64,000 bases of DNA from an uncultured Alphaproteobacteria bacterium (lineage in GTDB: Bacteria; Pseudomonadota; Alphaproteobacteria; Rs-D84), in contig CARVLU010000001.1 of assembly GCA_949082785.1 (NCBI GenBank), forward strand, positions 276,772-340,771, read 5' to 3'. Below are positions 25,732-34,051 of this stretch, in pieces (position 1 is the first letter of the stretch; the number at the start of each line of letters is the position of its first letter). The notes beneath the pieces are model-generated. The model had not been told where the DNA came from and ran no database searches. It worked only from the letters and a program-made list of their open reading frames with translations. Both the position numbers and the translations under genes were made by a program.

Positions 25732-25938
25732 ATGGTCAAAGTTCTGGTACGCGATAACAATGTTGAACAGGCATTGCGTGTTGCAAAGCGCAAATCGCAA
25801 AAAGAAGGTCTGTATCGCGAAATGAAAGAACGTCAGCGTTATGAAAAACCAACCACGAAACGCAAACGTTTGAAAGAAGAAGCCGTTCGCAACGAAAAGA
25901 AACGTCAATCGAAGCAAAGAATGGTTTTCGGATTCTAA
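25732..25938 (+). CDS. rpsU: 30S ribosomal protein S21
   Basis: 68 residues, strongly basic: [20 protein letters not shown], then [23 protein letters not shown]. This is the standard S21 sequence and length. AAAGGGGGTGA lies upstream of the ATG. S21 helps initiation at the anti-Shine-Dalgarno end of 16S rRNA. Terminated by the hairpin at 25947-25970. Confidence 0.95.
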   Translation: MVKVLVRDNNVEQALRVAKRKSQKEGLYREMKERQRYEKPTTKRKRLKEEAVRNEKKRQSKQRMVFGF

Positions 25939-25946
25939 GAATCAAG

Positions 25947-25970
25947 TTCCCCGCCCCGCGGGGATTTTTT
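25947..25970 (+). terminator. Intrinsic terminator after rpsU
   Basis: CCCCG/CGGGG stem followed by ATTTTTTATT, 10 bp after the stop. Confidence 0.8.
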
Positions 25971-25990
25971 ATTGCCCTGCCCCCCTGTTA

Positions 25991-26326
25991 TTATGCGGAA
26001 TAAAAGCAATCCTGGGCCATGCCGGTCACGCCGTTGCCGGTGGTGTCGGTAAATGTGGTTTCGTATTTGGGCTTGTAACACTGGGTGATGGCGGTACTGC
26101 CGACCGCGGTGGTGGTGCCGCCGGTCGGGCAATCACTGCATGCGGCGGCGCCGGATGTGGATTTATATTTCCCGACCGCGCACATTTCACATCGCGTTGA
26201 CACCAAATTATACCCCGCGTTACATGACGTGTACACATACCCCAGTGTGCAAACGGTTTTAATCAGTGCGGCATTTCCCGGCGCGGCCCACAAACAACAC
26301 AAACATACAATTATTAATTTACGCAT
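25991..26326 (-). CDS. Small secreted Cys-rich protein (second gene of a pair)
   Basis: 111 residues from the ATG at 26326, with a clear signal peptide (MRKLIIVCLCCLWAAPGNA). The body is YTSCNAGYNLVSTRCEMCAVGKYKSTSGAAACSDCPTGGTT and the end is AQDCFYSA. It is close to the protein at 30226-30528 (YTSCNAGYYLTSGTCRACGTGMYKP...CTACPSSGTT). GGGGGTGATA precedes the ATG, and the gene begins 13 bp after the stop of the MPNPIVGL gene, so the two form an operon. A longer frame reaching 26722 has no homology and overlaps the upstream gene. Confidence 0.75.
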   Translation of the reverse strand: MRKLIIVCLCCLWAAPGNAALIKTVCTLGYVYTSCNAGYNLVSTRCEMCAVGKYKSTSGAAACSDCPTGGTTTAVGSTAITQCYKPKYETTFTDTTGNGVTGMAQDCFYSA

Positions 26327-26339
26327 TATCACCCCCGAT

Positions 26340-26636
26340 TTATACAATTGGTTCAAGACACTTGCACGTGGTGGTATATCCACGTTGGTTGACATACCCG
26401 CTGCCGACAGAATCGGAAAATGTTTGGGTGTTGATAACCGTGCCGCCGCCGGTGCACGGCGTGGTGCCGGTGCCGGGTGTGTTACCTGCATCACAACATT
26501 CGTAACACAAACCGTCCGCACAAATAACGCCGCCCGTGCTGGTGCACTGGGCAATTGTTGGCGCGGCATGCAGCGCGCATTTCGCATACGCCGCCGGCCC
26601 CACCGCCAGTTGTAAACCAACGATTGGATTAGGCAT
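26340..26636 (-). CDS. Small secreted Cys-rich protein, MPxxxVGL family (first gene of a pair)
   Basis: 98 residues starting MPNPIVGLQLAVGPAAYA, the family start. About ten cysteines (CALHAAPTIAQC, CADGLCYECCDAG, CKCLEPIV). It lacks the GxFxxxxxCxY tail of its relatives, so that tail may have moved to the next gene (25991-26326), which begins 13 bp downstream and does end in CFYS. Promoter and leader of the conserved cassette lie upstream. Function unknown. Confidence 0.68.
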   Translation of the reverse strand: MPNPIVGLQLAVGPAAYAKCALHAAPTIAQCTSTGGVICADGLCYECCDAGNTPGTGTTPCTGGGTVINTQTFSDSVGSGYVNQRGYTTTCKCLEPIV

Positions 26637-26776
26637 AGTTTCACATCAGCCAAGGGGGCAAAAAATGGGATTTTCTGTAATAAAAAAAACGCTGATGTTA
26701 AGCGTTCCTTTGCATTAGGCATATATTACCATGCCCCAATGTCATGTATTATACCGCATTCCGTGATTTTATTCAA
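26637..26776 (-). promoter_or_regulatory. Conserved promoter-leader cassette 4
   Basis: On the minus strand TTGAAT (26771-26776), 17-bp spacer ending GGAATGCGG, TATAAT (26748-26753). A GGCAT/ATGCC hairpin follows, as in two other cassettes. The downstream leader differs: it has AAGGAACGCTTAACATCAGCG with a T-run and ends CCCATTTTTTGCCCCC, keeping only part of the consensus. Confidence 0.7.
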
Positions 26777-26790
26777 GCATCATTTCAACA

Positions 26791-26820
26791 GAAAAAATCC
26801 CCCGGGCGGGGGATTTTTTA
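26791..26820 (-). terminator. Intrinsic terminator of the PpiD-like gene
   Basis: AATCCCCC/GGGGGATT stem with T-run on the minus strand, overlapping the stop region at 26818. Confidence 0.85.
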
Positions 26821-28230
26821 TTTTGCGAACATTTTATCAAATGTTTTCTGATTAATCTTGACCGGATATTCCCGAACCAAGAATGCGTTGTAATCATCCA
26901 TCACGTTACGCGTGGCCATGTTCTGCATTTCTTTGCGCAGTGCGGCCATTTTGCCCGTGTCCATTTTCGGTTCAATGTTATCCACAATACGCACCGCATA
27001 AAACGCATCGGCGCCCGGCACAACAGAAATATCACCAACATTGCCGTTAAATGCCGCAACCAACACATCGGTCGGTGCGCCGGATGTGCGGGAAACGGTT
27101 GCAACCTTTTTACCGGTCATCGCATTGCCATCACGGGCATCGACAACAACTTCGTTGGCACGAACGTACGCCTGTTTCTTTTGCTGGTCACGTTTCCAAT
27201 CCGCAATCAGATTCTTTTTCACATCTTTTAATTCGGCATTGTGCGCCGGATTAATCTTGTCCACGCGGGCAATAACAAAACCGGATTTGGTTTCGATTAA
27301 TTCACTTTCCAGCCCTTCGTCCATGGCAAAGATTTTGGCAACCATCGCATCGGTCAAGATGGCATCCACCGGACGACGGTCGGCCGTAAATGTTCCCGCC
27401 GATACAAACCGGGCCCCATGACGGGACGCCGCCGCGGCCAGTGTTTCACCGCCGATGATGTCGTCTTCGACCCGCTGGGCAATCGTGTACGCGGCATCGT
27501 ATTCATCGGGCTTGTCCATTTTGGCGGGGACCAAGACATACGACACCGTTCTGGATTCCGGAACAACGTGCACATTCTGGGCATAGAATTCCGCCAACTG
27601 GGCATCGGTCGGGTTACCCACCTTGAATTCTGCAAACGGGATTGTGACATATTCGATTTTCCGCTGGGCATAGCGGGCATTATACGCCGCGCGCACCGCA
27701 AAATCCGGCACCGCGAACGGGACCGACATCGACCCCAGTACCATCGAACGCATCACCTGGCCGCGCAAAAACGCCGCAAAGCTTTGTTCTGAATACCCCG
27801 AATTATTCAAAATCGCATCAAACAACAGCGATGAAAACTGGCCATTTGCCTGGAATTCCGGGAATTCGCGGATTTCGCGGGCGATTCGGCGATCGGTCAC
27901 GACAAAGCCCAAATCATTGGCGCGATTTTCCACCAACTGATTATTGGTCAGCGTTGCGGCCACCGTATTCATAAACGCGTTTGCCGTTGCCGCATCGGTA
28001 TAGATTTGTTTCTGCTGTTCCTTGGTCAAATTGGACATCTGGCGGGCGCGTTCCATATTGAACTGTTCCACCGTGATGGATTCGCCGCCGACGCGTATCA
28101 GTGTGTTATCACGCGCACCGCCGCCGAACACCCATTCCGCGACGCCCCAGCCGACAAACGAAAAAGCCAAAATTCCAATTAAAACTTTCGCAACGGGTTT
28201 ATCCGCCGCATTACGTAAATATTCTAGCAT
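26818..28230 (-). CDS. PpiD/SurA-like membrane-anchored periplasmic foldase
   Basis: 470 residues. One N-terminal membrane helix (about 12-36), then a SurA_N-like domain (about 38-170: LIRVGGESITVEQFNMERARQ). A parvulin-like region about 225-345 follows, with weak conservation (FVSAGTF, VIARVDKI), then a C-terminal helical part. The arrangement is that of alphaproteobacterial PpiD-type peptidyl-prolyl isomerases, which sit next to tpiA in many genomes of the class, as here (divergent, 68 bp). It would assist folding of exported and outer-membrane proteins. Isomerase activity may be weak or lost. Confidence 0.82.
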   Translation of the reverse strand: MLEYLRNAADKPVAKVLIGILAFSFVGWGVAEWVFGGGARDNTLIRVGGESITVEQFNMERARQMSNLTKEQQKQIYTDAATANAFMNTVAATLTNNQLVENRANDLGFVVTDRRIAREIREFPEFQANGQFSSLLFDAILNNSGYSEQSFAAFLRGQVMRSMVLGSMSVPFAVPDFAVRAAYNARYAQRKIEYVTIPFAEFKVGNPTDAQLAEFYAQNVHVVPESRTVSYVLVPAKMDKPDEYDAAYTIAQRVEDDIIGGETLAAAASRHGARFVSAGTFTADRRPVDAILTDAMVAKIFAMDEGLESELIETKSGFVIARVDKINPAHNAELKDVKKNLIADWKRDQQKKQAYVRANEVVVDARDGNAMTGKKVATVSRTSGAPTDVLVAAFNGNVGDISVVPGADAFYAVRIVDNIEPKMDTGKMAALRKEMQNMATRNVMDDYNAFLVREYPVKINQKTFDKMFAK

Positions 28231-28298
28231 TTAATCCCCTTTTGCGTTACCATAGCAAATTGAAGTGAAATAAATCAATGAAAAAAAGGGGAATTTTC

Positions 28299-29003
28299 AT
28301 GAAAATAATCGCAGGAAACTGGAAAATGAACGGCACCCCGGATGCGTTGACGACCATGTTAAACGCGCTGGATGCGATTGATACGACAAACACGGTCATT
28401 ATTTGCCCGCCGTTTACAATGCTGAACGCCGGGGGCGGTCGCGTGGCCATCGGCGCCCAAGACGTCAGTGCCCACGAATCCGGCGCATACACCGGCGAAG
28501 TATCGGCAAAAATGGTTGCGGCCACCGGTGCCAAATACGCGATTGTCGGCCACAGCGAACGCCGCCAGTATCACGGCGAAACCAACGACGATGTCCGGGC
28601 CAAGGCCGCCGCAGCAATCGCCGCCGGTTTGACACCGATTATCTGTGTTGGCGAAACCATGTCTGAAAAAGAAGCCGGCAAAACCATGGCCATTATTGAA
28701 TCGGGCGTTCGCGAATGCGTTCCCGATGGCGCGGCCGGTCGCGTTATCATCGCATACGAACCCCGCTGGGCGATTGGCGCGGGTCTGACACCGACGGCGG
28801 ACGAAATCGCCGGCGCGCATACGTTGATTGCCGACACCCTGGCATCGATGGGTATGGCGGGCACGCCCGTTCTGTACGGCGCCAGTGTAAAGGGAAACAA
28901 CGCGGCCGAAATCATGTCCATCCCGCATGTTGATGGCGTTTTGGTTGGCGGTGCATCCTTGAAACCGGACGATTTCATACCTATAATAACCAGTGTGAAT
29001 TAA
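28299..29003 (+). CDS. tpiA: Triosephosphate isomerase
   Basis: 234 residues from ATG 28299, preceded at 8 nt by AAAGGGG; the Met at 28278 lacks an RBS. Catalytic residues are visible: N/K in AGNWKMN, His in IVGHSERR, Glu in AYEPRWAIG. Phosphate loop GGASLKPDDF at the C-terminus. It interconverts dihydroxyacetone phosphate and glyceraldehyde 3-phosphate. With pgk at 42.6 kb it supports a lower glycolytic pathway. Confidence 0.95.
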   Translation: MKIIAGNWKMNGTPDALTTMLNALDAIDTTNTVIICPPFTMLNAGGGRVAIGAQDVSAHESGAYTGEVSAKMVAATGAKYAIVGHSERRQYHGETNDDVRAKAAAAIAAGLTPIICVGETMSEKEAGKTMAIIESGVRECVPDGAAGRVIIAYEPRWAIGAGLTPTADEIAGAHTLIADTLASMGMAGTPVLYGASVKGNNAAEIMSIPHVDGVLVGGASLKPDDFIPIITSVN

Positions 29004-29060
29004 GTGTATGATGCGACCGGGCCACGCCCGGTCCCAACCAAGAAACAGGATACCAATACT

Positions 29061-29621
29061 ATGCCAGATACAGAAACAACCATTGAAACAGTCAGTGGCC
29101 CCGACGCCGCAACAAACAACACGCCGACCGACGCAAAAAATGGCACAGCGGATACGGAAAATGCGTCCGCCGACTGTGGAACCCAGGTGGATGCGTTAAT
29201 CGCAGACATTCAAAACCTGAATGACAAGTATTTACGTCTGGCGGCGGAATTGGAAAACACACGCCGGCGCAGTGCGCTGGACTGTGAATCCGCGGCGCGT
29301 AATCGTGCGATGTCAGTGGCGGGACATTTTCTGCCGGTGATGGACGCGATTGCGGCCGCACTGACACACAATGCGGATGACGCCGGGATTCAATCCATGG
29401 CGCGCGCGATGGAATCTGCCTTTGCCCAGGTGGGCATTGTGAAAATTGATTCTGTGGGCCAACCCCTGAATCCGCAATTCCATAACGCAATCCAGGTAAT
29501 GGATGCCCCCGCGGACATGACCCCGCGCACGGCGGCCAACACAATCATATCGGAAATGCAGGCCGGATACATGTTCGGCGACAGCGTTTTGCGACCTGCG
29601 ATGGTTATCGTGTCAAAGTAA
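29061..29621 (+). CDS. grpE: GrpE nucleotide-exchange factor
   Basis: 186 residues starting at ATG 29061 (AGGA about 12 nt upstream). An acidic, Thr-rich N-terminus is followed by a coiled coil (IQNLNDKYLRLAAELENTRRR) and the C-terminal beta domain with FHNAIQVMD and EMQAGYMFGDSVLRPAMVIV, the GrpE signature. It releases ADP from DnaK. It is 57 bp downstream of tpiA and ends in a strong terminator. dnaK is not in the window. Confidence 0.93.
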   Translation: MPDTETTIETVSGPDAATNNTPTDAKNGTADTENASADCGTQVDALIADIQNLNDKYLRLAAELENTRRRSALDCESAARNRAMSVAGHFLPVMDAIAAALTHNADDAGIQSMARAMESAFAQVGIVKIDSVGQPLNPQFHNAIQVMDAPADMTPRTAANTIISEMQAGYMFGDSVLRPAMVIVSK

Positions 29622-29650
29622 AAATCCCCCCGCCCGGGGGATTTTTTTGT
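29622..29650 (+). terminator. Intrinsic terminator after grpE
   Basis: AATCCCCC/GGGGGATT stem with T7, starting right after the stop codon. Confidence 0.88.
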
Positions 29651-29663
29651 ATTGAAATGATGC

Positions 29664-29801
29664 TTGAACAAAACCACGCAATGCGGTATAATATGGGGCG
29701 CACGGCATGATTTTTATATGCCGAAAATAATGGGACGATTATCCTGTACATTATTTTAAGATTAAAAATCCCCATTTTCTGCCCTTTTTTCTTATGATTT
29801 T
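29664..29801 (+). promoter_or_regulatory. Conserved promoter-leader cassette 2
   Basis: TTGAAC (29664-29669), 17-bp spacer ending GCAATGCGG, TATAAT (29687-29692). Then CGGCAT/ATGCCG hairpin, AATGGGACGATTATCCTGTA, and AAAATCCCCATTTTCTGCCC with T-run. Nearly identical to cassette 1 at 14.8 kb and cassette 3 at 42.5 kb. The AATGGG and CCCATT ends can pair. Confidence 0.8.
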
Positions 29802-30203
29802 TTGCCGATTTCAATCGTCGGTTTGGCTGCGGCATTTCTGATTACGGGCACGCTGCACGCCGCGCAATGTGTTACCGCAATATGTTCATCGGACATGTGG
29901 ACCATGGACTGTTATGGTGCCGACACATGCACATATCAAAAATATACGGGAACGGGCACCAACCCATGTGACAGCATGCCGCAATGCGGATGCAATCGCG
30001 CCGGCCAAGAATGGTTTGGCGATGGCTGCTATTGCGGGGCGGGTTATTATGGCACGCTGTCATGCACGTCATGCCCCAGTGGCGGTGATTCAACCCCCAG
30101 CAGTAACACGGATATAACAGACTGCTATGTTTCGTCGGGATACGGCGGCACCGACACCAGTGGTAAATGGGAATACACCCGCCCCTGTTATTATACCAAT
30201 TAA
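29802..30203 (+). CDS. Small secreted Cys-rich protein, MPxxxVGL family
   Basis: 133 residues starting at TTG 29802 (MPISIVGLAAAFL); the relatives have ATG at this position, and alignment of both leader and protein supports the TTG. Cys-rich body with CGCNRAGQEWFGDGCYCGAG and CTSCPSGGDS, ending GTDTSGKWEYTRPCYYTN, the family tail. Convergent with the pair ending at 30226. Export likely; role unknown. Confidence 0.7.
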   Translation: MPISIVGLAAAFLITGTLHAAQCVTAICSSDMWTMDCYGADTCTYQKYTGTGTNPCDSMPQCGCNRAGQEWFGDGCYCGAGYYGTLSCTSCPSGGDSTPSSNTDITDCYVSSGYGGTDTSGKWEYTRPCYYTN

Positions 30204-30232
30204 ATAATCCCGCCGGATGGCGGGATTAATTG
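30204..30232. terminator. Bidirectional intrinsic terminator
   Basis: AATCCCGCC/GGCGGGATT stem between convergent genes; T-runs are short, so efficiency may be modest. Confidence 0.65.
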
Positions 30233-30528
30233 CTGTAAAAACAGTTGGATGTGTACGTGTATTTCCCGGACGCATCCCCCCCACCCGTTACATAGCATTG
30301 TGTTACAGCGGTGGCGCCGGTCGATACGGTTGTGCCAGACGACGGACATGCGGTGCATCCATCGGTGCCGGCCAACGGTTTATACATTCCCGTCCCACAC
30401 GCGCGACATGTCCCCGACGTTAAATAATATCCCGCATTGCATGATGTGTATGTGCGTGATTCTTCGCGGCATGCGCCATACAATGCGCACGGCGCCCCCA
30501 ACAGCAGCCATATAACAATCTTCTTCAT
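30226..30528 (-). CDS. Small secreted Cys-rich protein (second gene of a pair)
   Basis: 100 residues from ATG 30528, preceded by GGGGGGCGGAAT. Signal peptide MKKIVIWLLLGAPCALYGA. The body, YTSCNAGYYLTSGTCRACGTGMYKPLAGTDGCTACPSSGTT, and tail DASGKYTYTSNCFYSN are typical of the family and very close to the protein at 25991-26326. It begins 13 bp after the stop of 30542-30880. A longer reading frame to 30621 overlaps that gene and was rejected. Confidence 0.75.
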   Translation of the reverse strand: MKKIVIWLLLGAPCALYGACREESRTYTSCNAGYYLTSGTCRACGTGMYKPLAGTDGCTACPSSGTTVSTGATAVTQCYVTGGGDASGKYTYTSNCFYSN

Positions 30529-30541
30529 ATTCCGCCCCCCA

Positions 30542-30880
30542 TTACTTGCACGCCACAGAATTGGCCGCGACCCGGTCATGACATTCACGAATGCCGGCAT
30601 TTGTTCCCGTACACGTGCCATATGTGACCGTCAATGTTCCGATGCCGTCGGCAATTGTGGCGGGCCGGCGACTGCACGTGCCATTGCTGTCGGCGACAAA
30701 GTTATCCGGACATGTGTAAATTGTCTGTGTCCGCCCGGTCCAGCAACATTGTTGCGTTCTGGAATTCGTAATGGTCGCGACGCATTCTTCGTATGTCATG
30801 CAACCGGTTGTAACCGCCACAGCGCGCGATAACGGCATCCCGATGACACCAGCAATAATTAAAAGATAAGTTTTTTTCAT
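30542..30880 (-). CDS. Small secreted Cys-containing protein (first gene of a pair)
   Basis: 112 residues from ATG 30880. Signal peptide MKKTYLLIIAGVIGMPLSRAVA. Cysteines in CMTYEECVATI, CCWTGRTQTIYTC, GTCSRRP, YGTCTGTN and the final VACK. Its own sequence is not close to the MPxxxVGL proteins, but it has the same operon position, before a YTSCNAGY protein. About 28 nt separate it from the terminator of family 2 RNA element R. Function unknown. Confidence 0.7.
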   Translation of the reverse strand: MKKTYLLIIAGVIGMPLSRAVAVTTGCMTYEECVATITNSRTQQCCWTGRTQTIYTCPDNFVADSNGTCSRRPATIADGIGTLTVTYGTCTGTNAGIRECHDRVAANSVACK

Positions 30881-30907
30881 GATTTCATTTCCCTTGTTCT
30901 TTGTTAT

Positions 30908-31156
30908 AAAAACAAAAATACCGCCATGGAAATGGCGGCCGGGGATTTGAAAAATCATAACTAAAAATGACCCCACGGTTTTCGGGTTTCCCCTGTGATA
31001 TCACCGCAGATCCCCGACCGTTACAATCGGGTGATATAAAACATACGGCGCCAAAATGCGCCGACGCTTTGTCGGATGCGGTGCGATTGCACCGTTTAGT
31101 TATGGGATTTTCAAGTCCCAAGGCCAACATCCCTGTTGCCTGTTGCATCAATTATA
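30908..31156 (-). ncRNA. Pseudoknotted RNA element R (family 2), leader of a Cys-rich gene pair
   Basis: Minus-strand promoter TTTACT (31174-31179), 17-bp spacer, TATAAT (31151-31156). P1 GGCAACA-GGGA-TGTTGGCC. P2 GGGA/TCCC with loop CTTGAAAA pairing with TTTTCAA. ATAACTAA pairs with TTAGTTAT. Outer helix GGTCGGGGAT/ATCCCCGGCC; GAAA-capped inner hairpin. Compared with element P every long-range helix has changed on both strands and still pairs. Extra hairpins (GGTGC/GCACC, CCGAC/GTCGG, GGCGC/GCGCC) make it longer. Terminator CCGCCAT/ATGGCGG ends about 28 nt before the ATG. Confidence 0.75.
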
Positions 31157-31182
31157 TAATTTGGGACAAATGAAGTAAAGAA

Positions 31183-31210
31183 TAAAAAAATCCCGCCGGA
31201 TGGCGGGAAT
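31183..31210 (-). terminator. Intrinsic terminator after rplQ
   Basis: TCCCGCC/GGCGGGA stem with T7 on the minus strand, just after the stop at 31215. Confidence 0.85.
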
Positions 31211-31214
31211 TTTA

Positions 31215-31763
31215 TTATTTGCCGGTTGCACGACGTTTTACTGCAACTTCTTTTTTGGCAGTTGTCGCCTTGGCAGCCTTGGGGGCTTCTTTGGCAACTT
31301 TGGTCGCCGGGGCCTTTGTCGCCGGTGCTTTTTCAGCCGGCTTTTCTTCGGTGGCCTTTTCTTCTGTGGCGGCCGGTTTTACAACCTTTTTCGCGTTTTC
31401 GTCGCGGTCAACCAATTCAATAATCGCCATCGGCGCCGCATCACCATAACGGAACCCAGCCTTTAACACGCGGGTGTAACCGCCCGGACGTTTGGCATAG
31501 CGCGGTCCCAAAACCGTAAACAATTTTTTCACAGTCGCGTCCGAATTGTTACCCAATTCAGCGGCTGTCAAACGACGGTTGGCAACGGTATCAACCTTGG
31601 CGCGGGTAATCAGTTTTTCAACGACACTGCGCAAATCTTTTGCCTTGGGCAAAGTGGTTTTAATCTGTTCTTTTTCAATCAGGTTTTTCGCCAGACCGAT
31701 AAACAGGGCCTTGCGGGCATTGGTGTCGCGATTGAAAGTACGACCTGCTCTCATATGTCTCAT
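31215..31763 (-). CDS. rplQ: 50S ribosomal protein L17
   Basis: 182 residues, beginning [21 protein letters not shown]. The L17 core covers about 1-118 ([28 protein letters not shown]) and an Ala/Lys/Glu tail of about 60 residues follows, longer than the ~120-140 usual in the family. AGGAG precedes the ATG. It sits at the tunnel exit of the large subunit. rpoA is upstream, separated by an unusually long 226-bp gap. Confidence 0.93.
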   Translation of the reverse strand: MRHMRAGRTFNRDTNARKALFIGLAKNLIEKEQIKTTLPKAKDLRSVVEKLITRAKVDTVANRRLTAAELGNNSDATVKKLFTVLGPRYAKRPGGYTRVLKAGFRYGDAAPMAIIELVDRDENAKKVVKPAATEEKATEEKPAEKAPATKAPATKVAKEAPKAAKATTAKKEVAVKRRATGK

Positions 31764-31989
31764 GATTACTCCTTTTGGTTACTGCCCAGGTTTCCCCGGG
31801 ATTTCAGAGACGCCGCAACCTGGGTCACCCCAGAATCACGGGATTAAATTCGTGTTATTTTACACAACTTCTTGCGCATAGCAAGAAAATTATTAGAGTG
31901 CGCCAAATGGCGACATTTGACGGTGGCGAAGTGTATTTGACATACATGAGTCCACCGGCAAACGCGCCAGATGACGTGCTATAATAATT
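31764..31989 (-). promoter_or_regulatory. Long rpoA-rplQ spacer with a candidate promoter
   Basis: On the minus strand TTGCTA, 16-bp spacer and TAAAAT lie at about 31859-31886, and a GCG-rich hairpin (CAGGTTTCCCCGGG/CCCGGGGAAACCTG) lies at about 31789-31803 with its partner nearby. A CGCCAC...GTGGCG palindrome near 31918-31960 follows rpoA. This suggests that rplQ has its own transcription start. Confidence 0.4.
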
Positions 31990-33018
31990 TTATTTATAGG
32001 GGTCTTCGTATTTCTTGGCCAATTCCGCAATATTTTCCGGCGGCCAACCCGGGACTTCCATCCCCAGCCCCAGACCCATGGCTTCCAATTGAACCTTGAT
32101 TTCGTTCAAGGATTTACGCCCAAAGTTCGGCGTTTTTAACATGTCAGCTTCGGTCTTTTGTACCAGTTCACCCAACCAGTTGATTTTGTCGTTTTTCAAG
32201 CAGTTGTTTGCACGAACCGACAATTCCAGTTCATCAACATGCTTTAACAATTTGGGATCGAACGGCAACGCATCCTTGGCCTTTTCTTCTTCGGCCGGGG
32301 CGTTGATTTGTGCCGGATCTTCGAAATTGATAAAGACAACCAATTGATCGGTCAAGATGCGCGCGGCGAACGCGATGGCATCTTCGGGGGAAACGGACCC
32401 GTTTGTTTTAACGGTCAGTTCCAGTTTATCGTAATCGGTCGATTGACCCACGCGGGTGGCGGAAACTTCGCTGGCGACGTTCAAAATCGGCGAAAAAATA
32501 GAATCCACCGGGATAACGCCCAACGGCAATCCATCGGCATGCGCGGATGCGGGGACATAGCCGCGGCCGGTCGCCAATGTGATTTCCATGTCCAGATTTG
32601 CCCCCTTGTCCAGTGTGCAGATTTCGACGTCTTTGTTCATAACTTCGACGCCACCGCTGGTTTCAATCATACCGGCTGTGACGACGGCGGGGCCTTTGAC
32701 CTTCAAAAATGCCTTGTGCTGACCTTCGGTCAGGGCTTTGAAGAAAACGCCCTTTAAATTCAAGATAATATCGGTCACATCTTCGCGGACACCAGAAATG
32801 CTGGAAAATTCGTGCTGAACCCCGTCAATTTTGATGTAAATCGGGGCGCAACCCTGCAAAGACGACAGCAACACGCGACGCAGCGCCGTGCCCAGTGTCA
32901 ATCCAAAGCCCTTTTCCAGGGGGTCTGCAATTAATGTTGCGATGTTGGGATTGTGTTCATCAACCTTGATTGTCAGCTTTTTCGGCTTAATCAGGGTCAT
33001 CCAGTTTTTTTCAATCAT
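31990..33018 (-). CDS. rpoA: RNA polymerase alpha subunit
   Basis: 342 residues. The N-terminal dimerisation domain ([24 protein letters not shown]) and the C-terminal domain ([44 protein letters not shown]) are complete. The aCTD binds UP elements and regulators. Start at 33018; a second in-frame Met at residue 7 is also possible. Ribosomal protein genes usually upstream of rpoA are not here: upstream is a divergent secreted-protein gene, so the operon is broken. Confidence 0.95.
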   Translation of the reverse strand: MIEKNWMTLIKPKKLTIKVDEHNPNIATLIADPLEKGFGLTLGTALRRVLLSSLQGCAPIYIKIDGVQHEFSSISGVREDVTDIILNLKGVFFKALTEGQHKAFLKVKGPAVVTAGMIETSGGVEVMNKDVEICTLDKGANLDMEITLATGRGYVPASAHADGLPLGVIPVDSIFSPILNVASEVSATRVGQSTDYDKLELTVKTNGSVSPEDAIAFAARILTDQLVVFINFEDPAQINAPAEEEKAKDALPFDPKLLKHVDELELSVRANNCLKNDKINWLGELVQKTEADMLKTPNFGRKSLNEIKVQLEAMGLGLGMEVPGWPPENIAELAKKYEDPYK

Positions 33019-33170
33019 AATAAAGCTCCATCAGGCTTAGTTTATCATTTTCGCCAATTGGCCGCGCGATGAAATTCCCATTCGCGCCGGGCTATTTTAT
33101 ATCAGAAATCCGCCAAAGTCAATTGTTTTCCAAATATTGACGCGCGCATGGGATTTTATCCAGCAAAAGT

Positions 33171-33199
33171 TGACATTGCGAAAATATTGTACTAACATC
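33171..33199 (+). promoter_or_regulatory. sigma70 promoter of the small secreted gene
   Basis: TTGACA (33171-33176), 17-bp spacer, TAACAT (33194-33199), about 25 bp before the start codon at 33225. Confidence 0.6.
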
Positions 33200-33224
33200 C
33201 CCACAAACAACAAAAGGACAAACC

Positions 33225-33638
33225 ATGAAAAAATTATTGTTGTTGGGCCTGGTGTCCGGGATTATTTGCGCAAACGCGCACGCGTCGGACGGCCTGTATT
33301 ACACGGAAACGACCGAATGGACCGTGTACGAAGCGGTTAATATCGAAACCGTCACATACACCGACGATGCGTATATGGCGCCCCGCCCCGCGGCCCAGCC
33401 CGCGCCGGCGTACCGCACATCACGTGAATTGGCGCGCGCCGCAACGCCGCGTCGTGGCGGTGACATGCGTCGTCCGTGCCCGCAAAAATCGGGCGAACCG
33501 GTTCACGTTAAAACACACACCGAAATCATCGACCATTATCAGATGTATCAACCGGTGACCGTGTATGAACCCGCGGGAACATATTCCCGCCGCCGCGTTG
33601 AATACCAACCGGCACCGTGCGCGCGTTGTGCCCACTAA
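33225..33638 (+). CDS. Small secreted protein, function unknown
   Basis: 137 residues with signal peptide MKKLLLLGLVSGIICANAHA. The mature part is Tyr/Thr/Pro-rich (YYTETTEWTVYEAVNIETVTYTDDAY), with a basic middle (RELARAATPRRGGDMRRP) and CARCAH at the end. AAAAGGAC precedes the ATG. Single gene with promoter and terminator. No family recognised. Confidence 0.7.
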   Translation: MKKLLLLGLVSGIICANAHASDGLYYTETTEWTVYEAVNIETVTYTDDAYMAPRPAAQPAPAYRTSRELARAATPRRGGDMRRPCPQKSGEPVHVKTHTEIIDHYQMYQPVTVYEPAGTYSRRRVEYQPAPCARCAH

Positions 33639-33667
33639 AAAAAATCCCCCGATTGGGGGATTTTTTG
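33639..33667 (+). terminator. Intrinsic terminator
   Basis: AATCCCCC/GGGGGATT stem with T6 directly after the stop codon at 33638. Confidence 0.88.
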
Positions 33668-34010
33668 TCCCCCATTGTCATTGCGAGTGTAATCGGGCCC
33701 TTCATCTCTCTTGTCATTACGAGTGAAACGAAGCAATCCAGTAAATAATGCCTTGTTCCTTATTATTCCTGGATTGCCGCGCGCACTGCGCTTGCTCGCA
33801 ATGACAAGGGTGTTGAAATTTCCAGGCTCTTTATCCCCTTTGTCATTGCGAACGCAGTGAAGCAATCCAGTCAAATGATGGTCTGTGCATATTTACTGGA
33901 TTGCCGCGCGGCGGCGTTCCGCCTTGCTCGCAATGACAACGGTGTTGAATTTCCAGGCTCTTTATCCCAATTGTCATTGCGAACGCAGTGAAGCAATCCA
34001 GTGGGTTATG
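33668..34010. repeat. Cluster of dispersed palindromic repeats
   Basis: About six units of TGTCATTGCGA...AAGCAATCCAGT / CTGGATTGCCGCGC...CGCAATGACA in alternating orientation, linked by GTTGAA(A)TTTCCAGGCTCTTTATC. Units differ in the loop (for example GCGCACTGCGCTTGC or GGCGGCGTTCCGCC). No genes. Confidence 0.85.
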
Positions 34011-34051
34011 CCGCGCGAATTGAAACACTTGCAAACAAAAGCGAATTAGGA

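Noticed and set aside
26327..26722. Longer 243-residue form of the gene ending at 25991
   Set aside because: It overlaps the MPNPIVGL gene in another frame; a signal peptide and RBS support the start at 26326.
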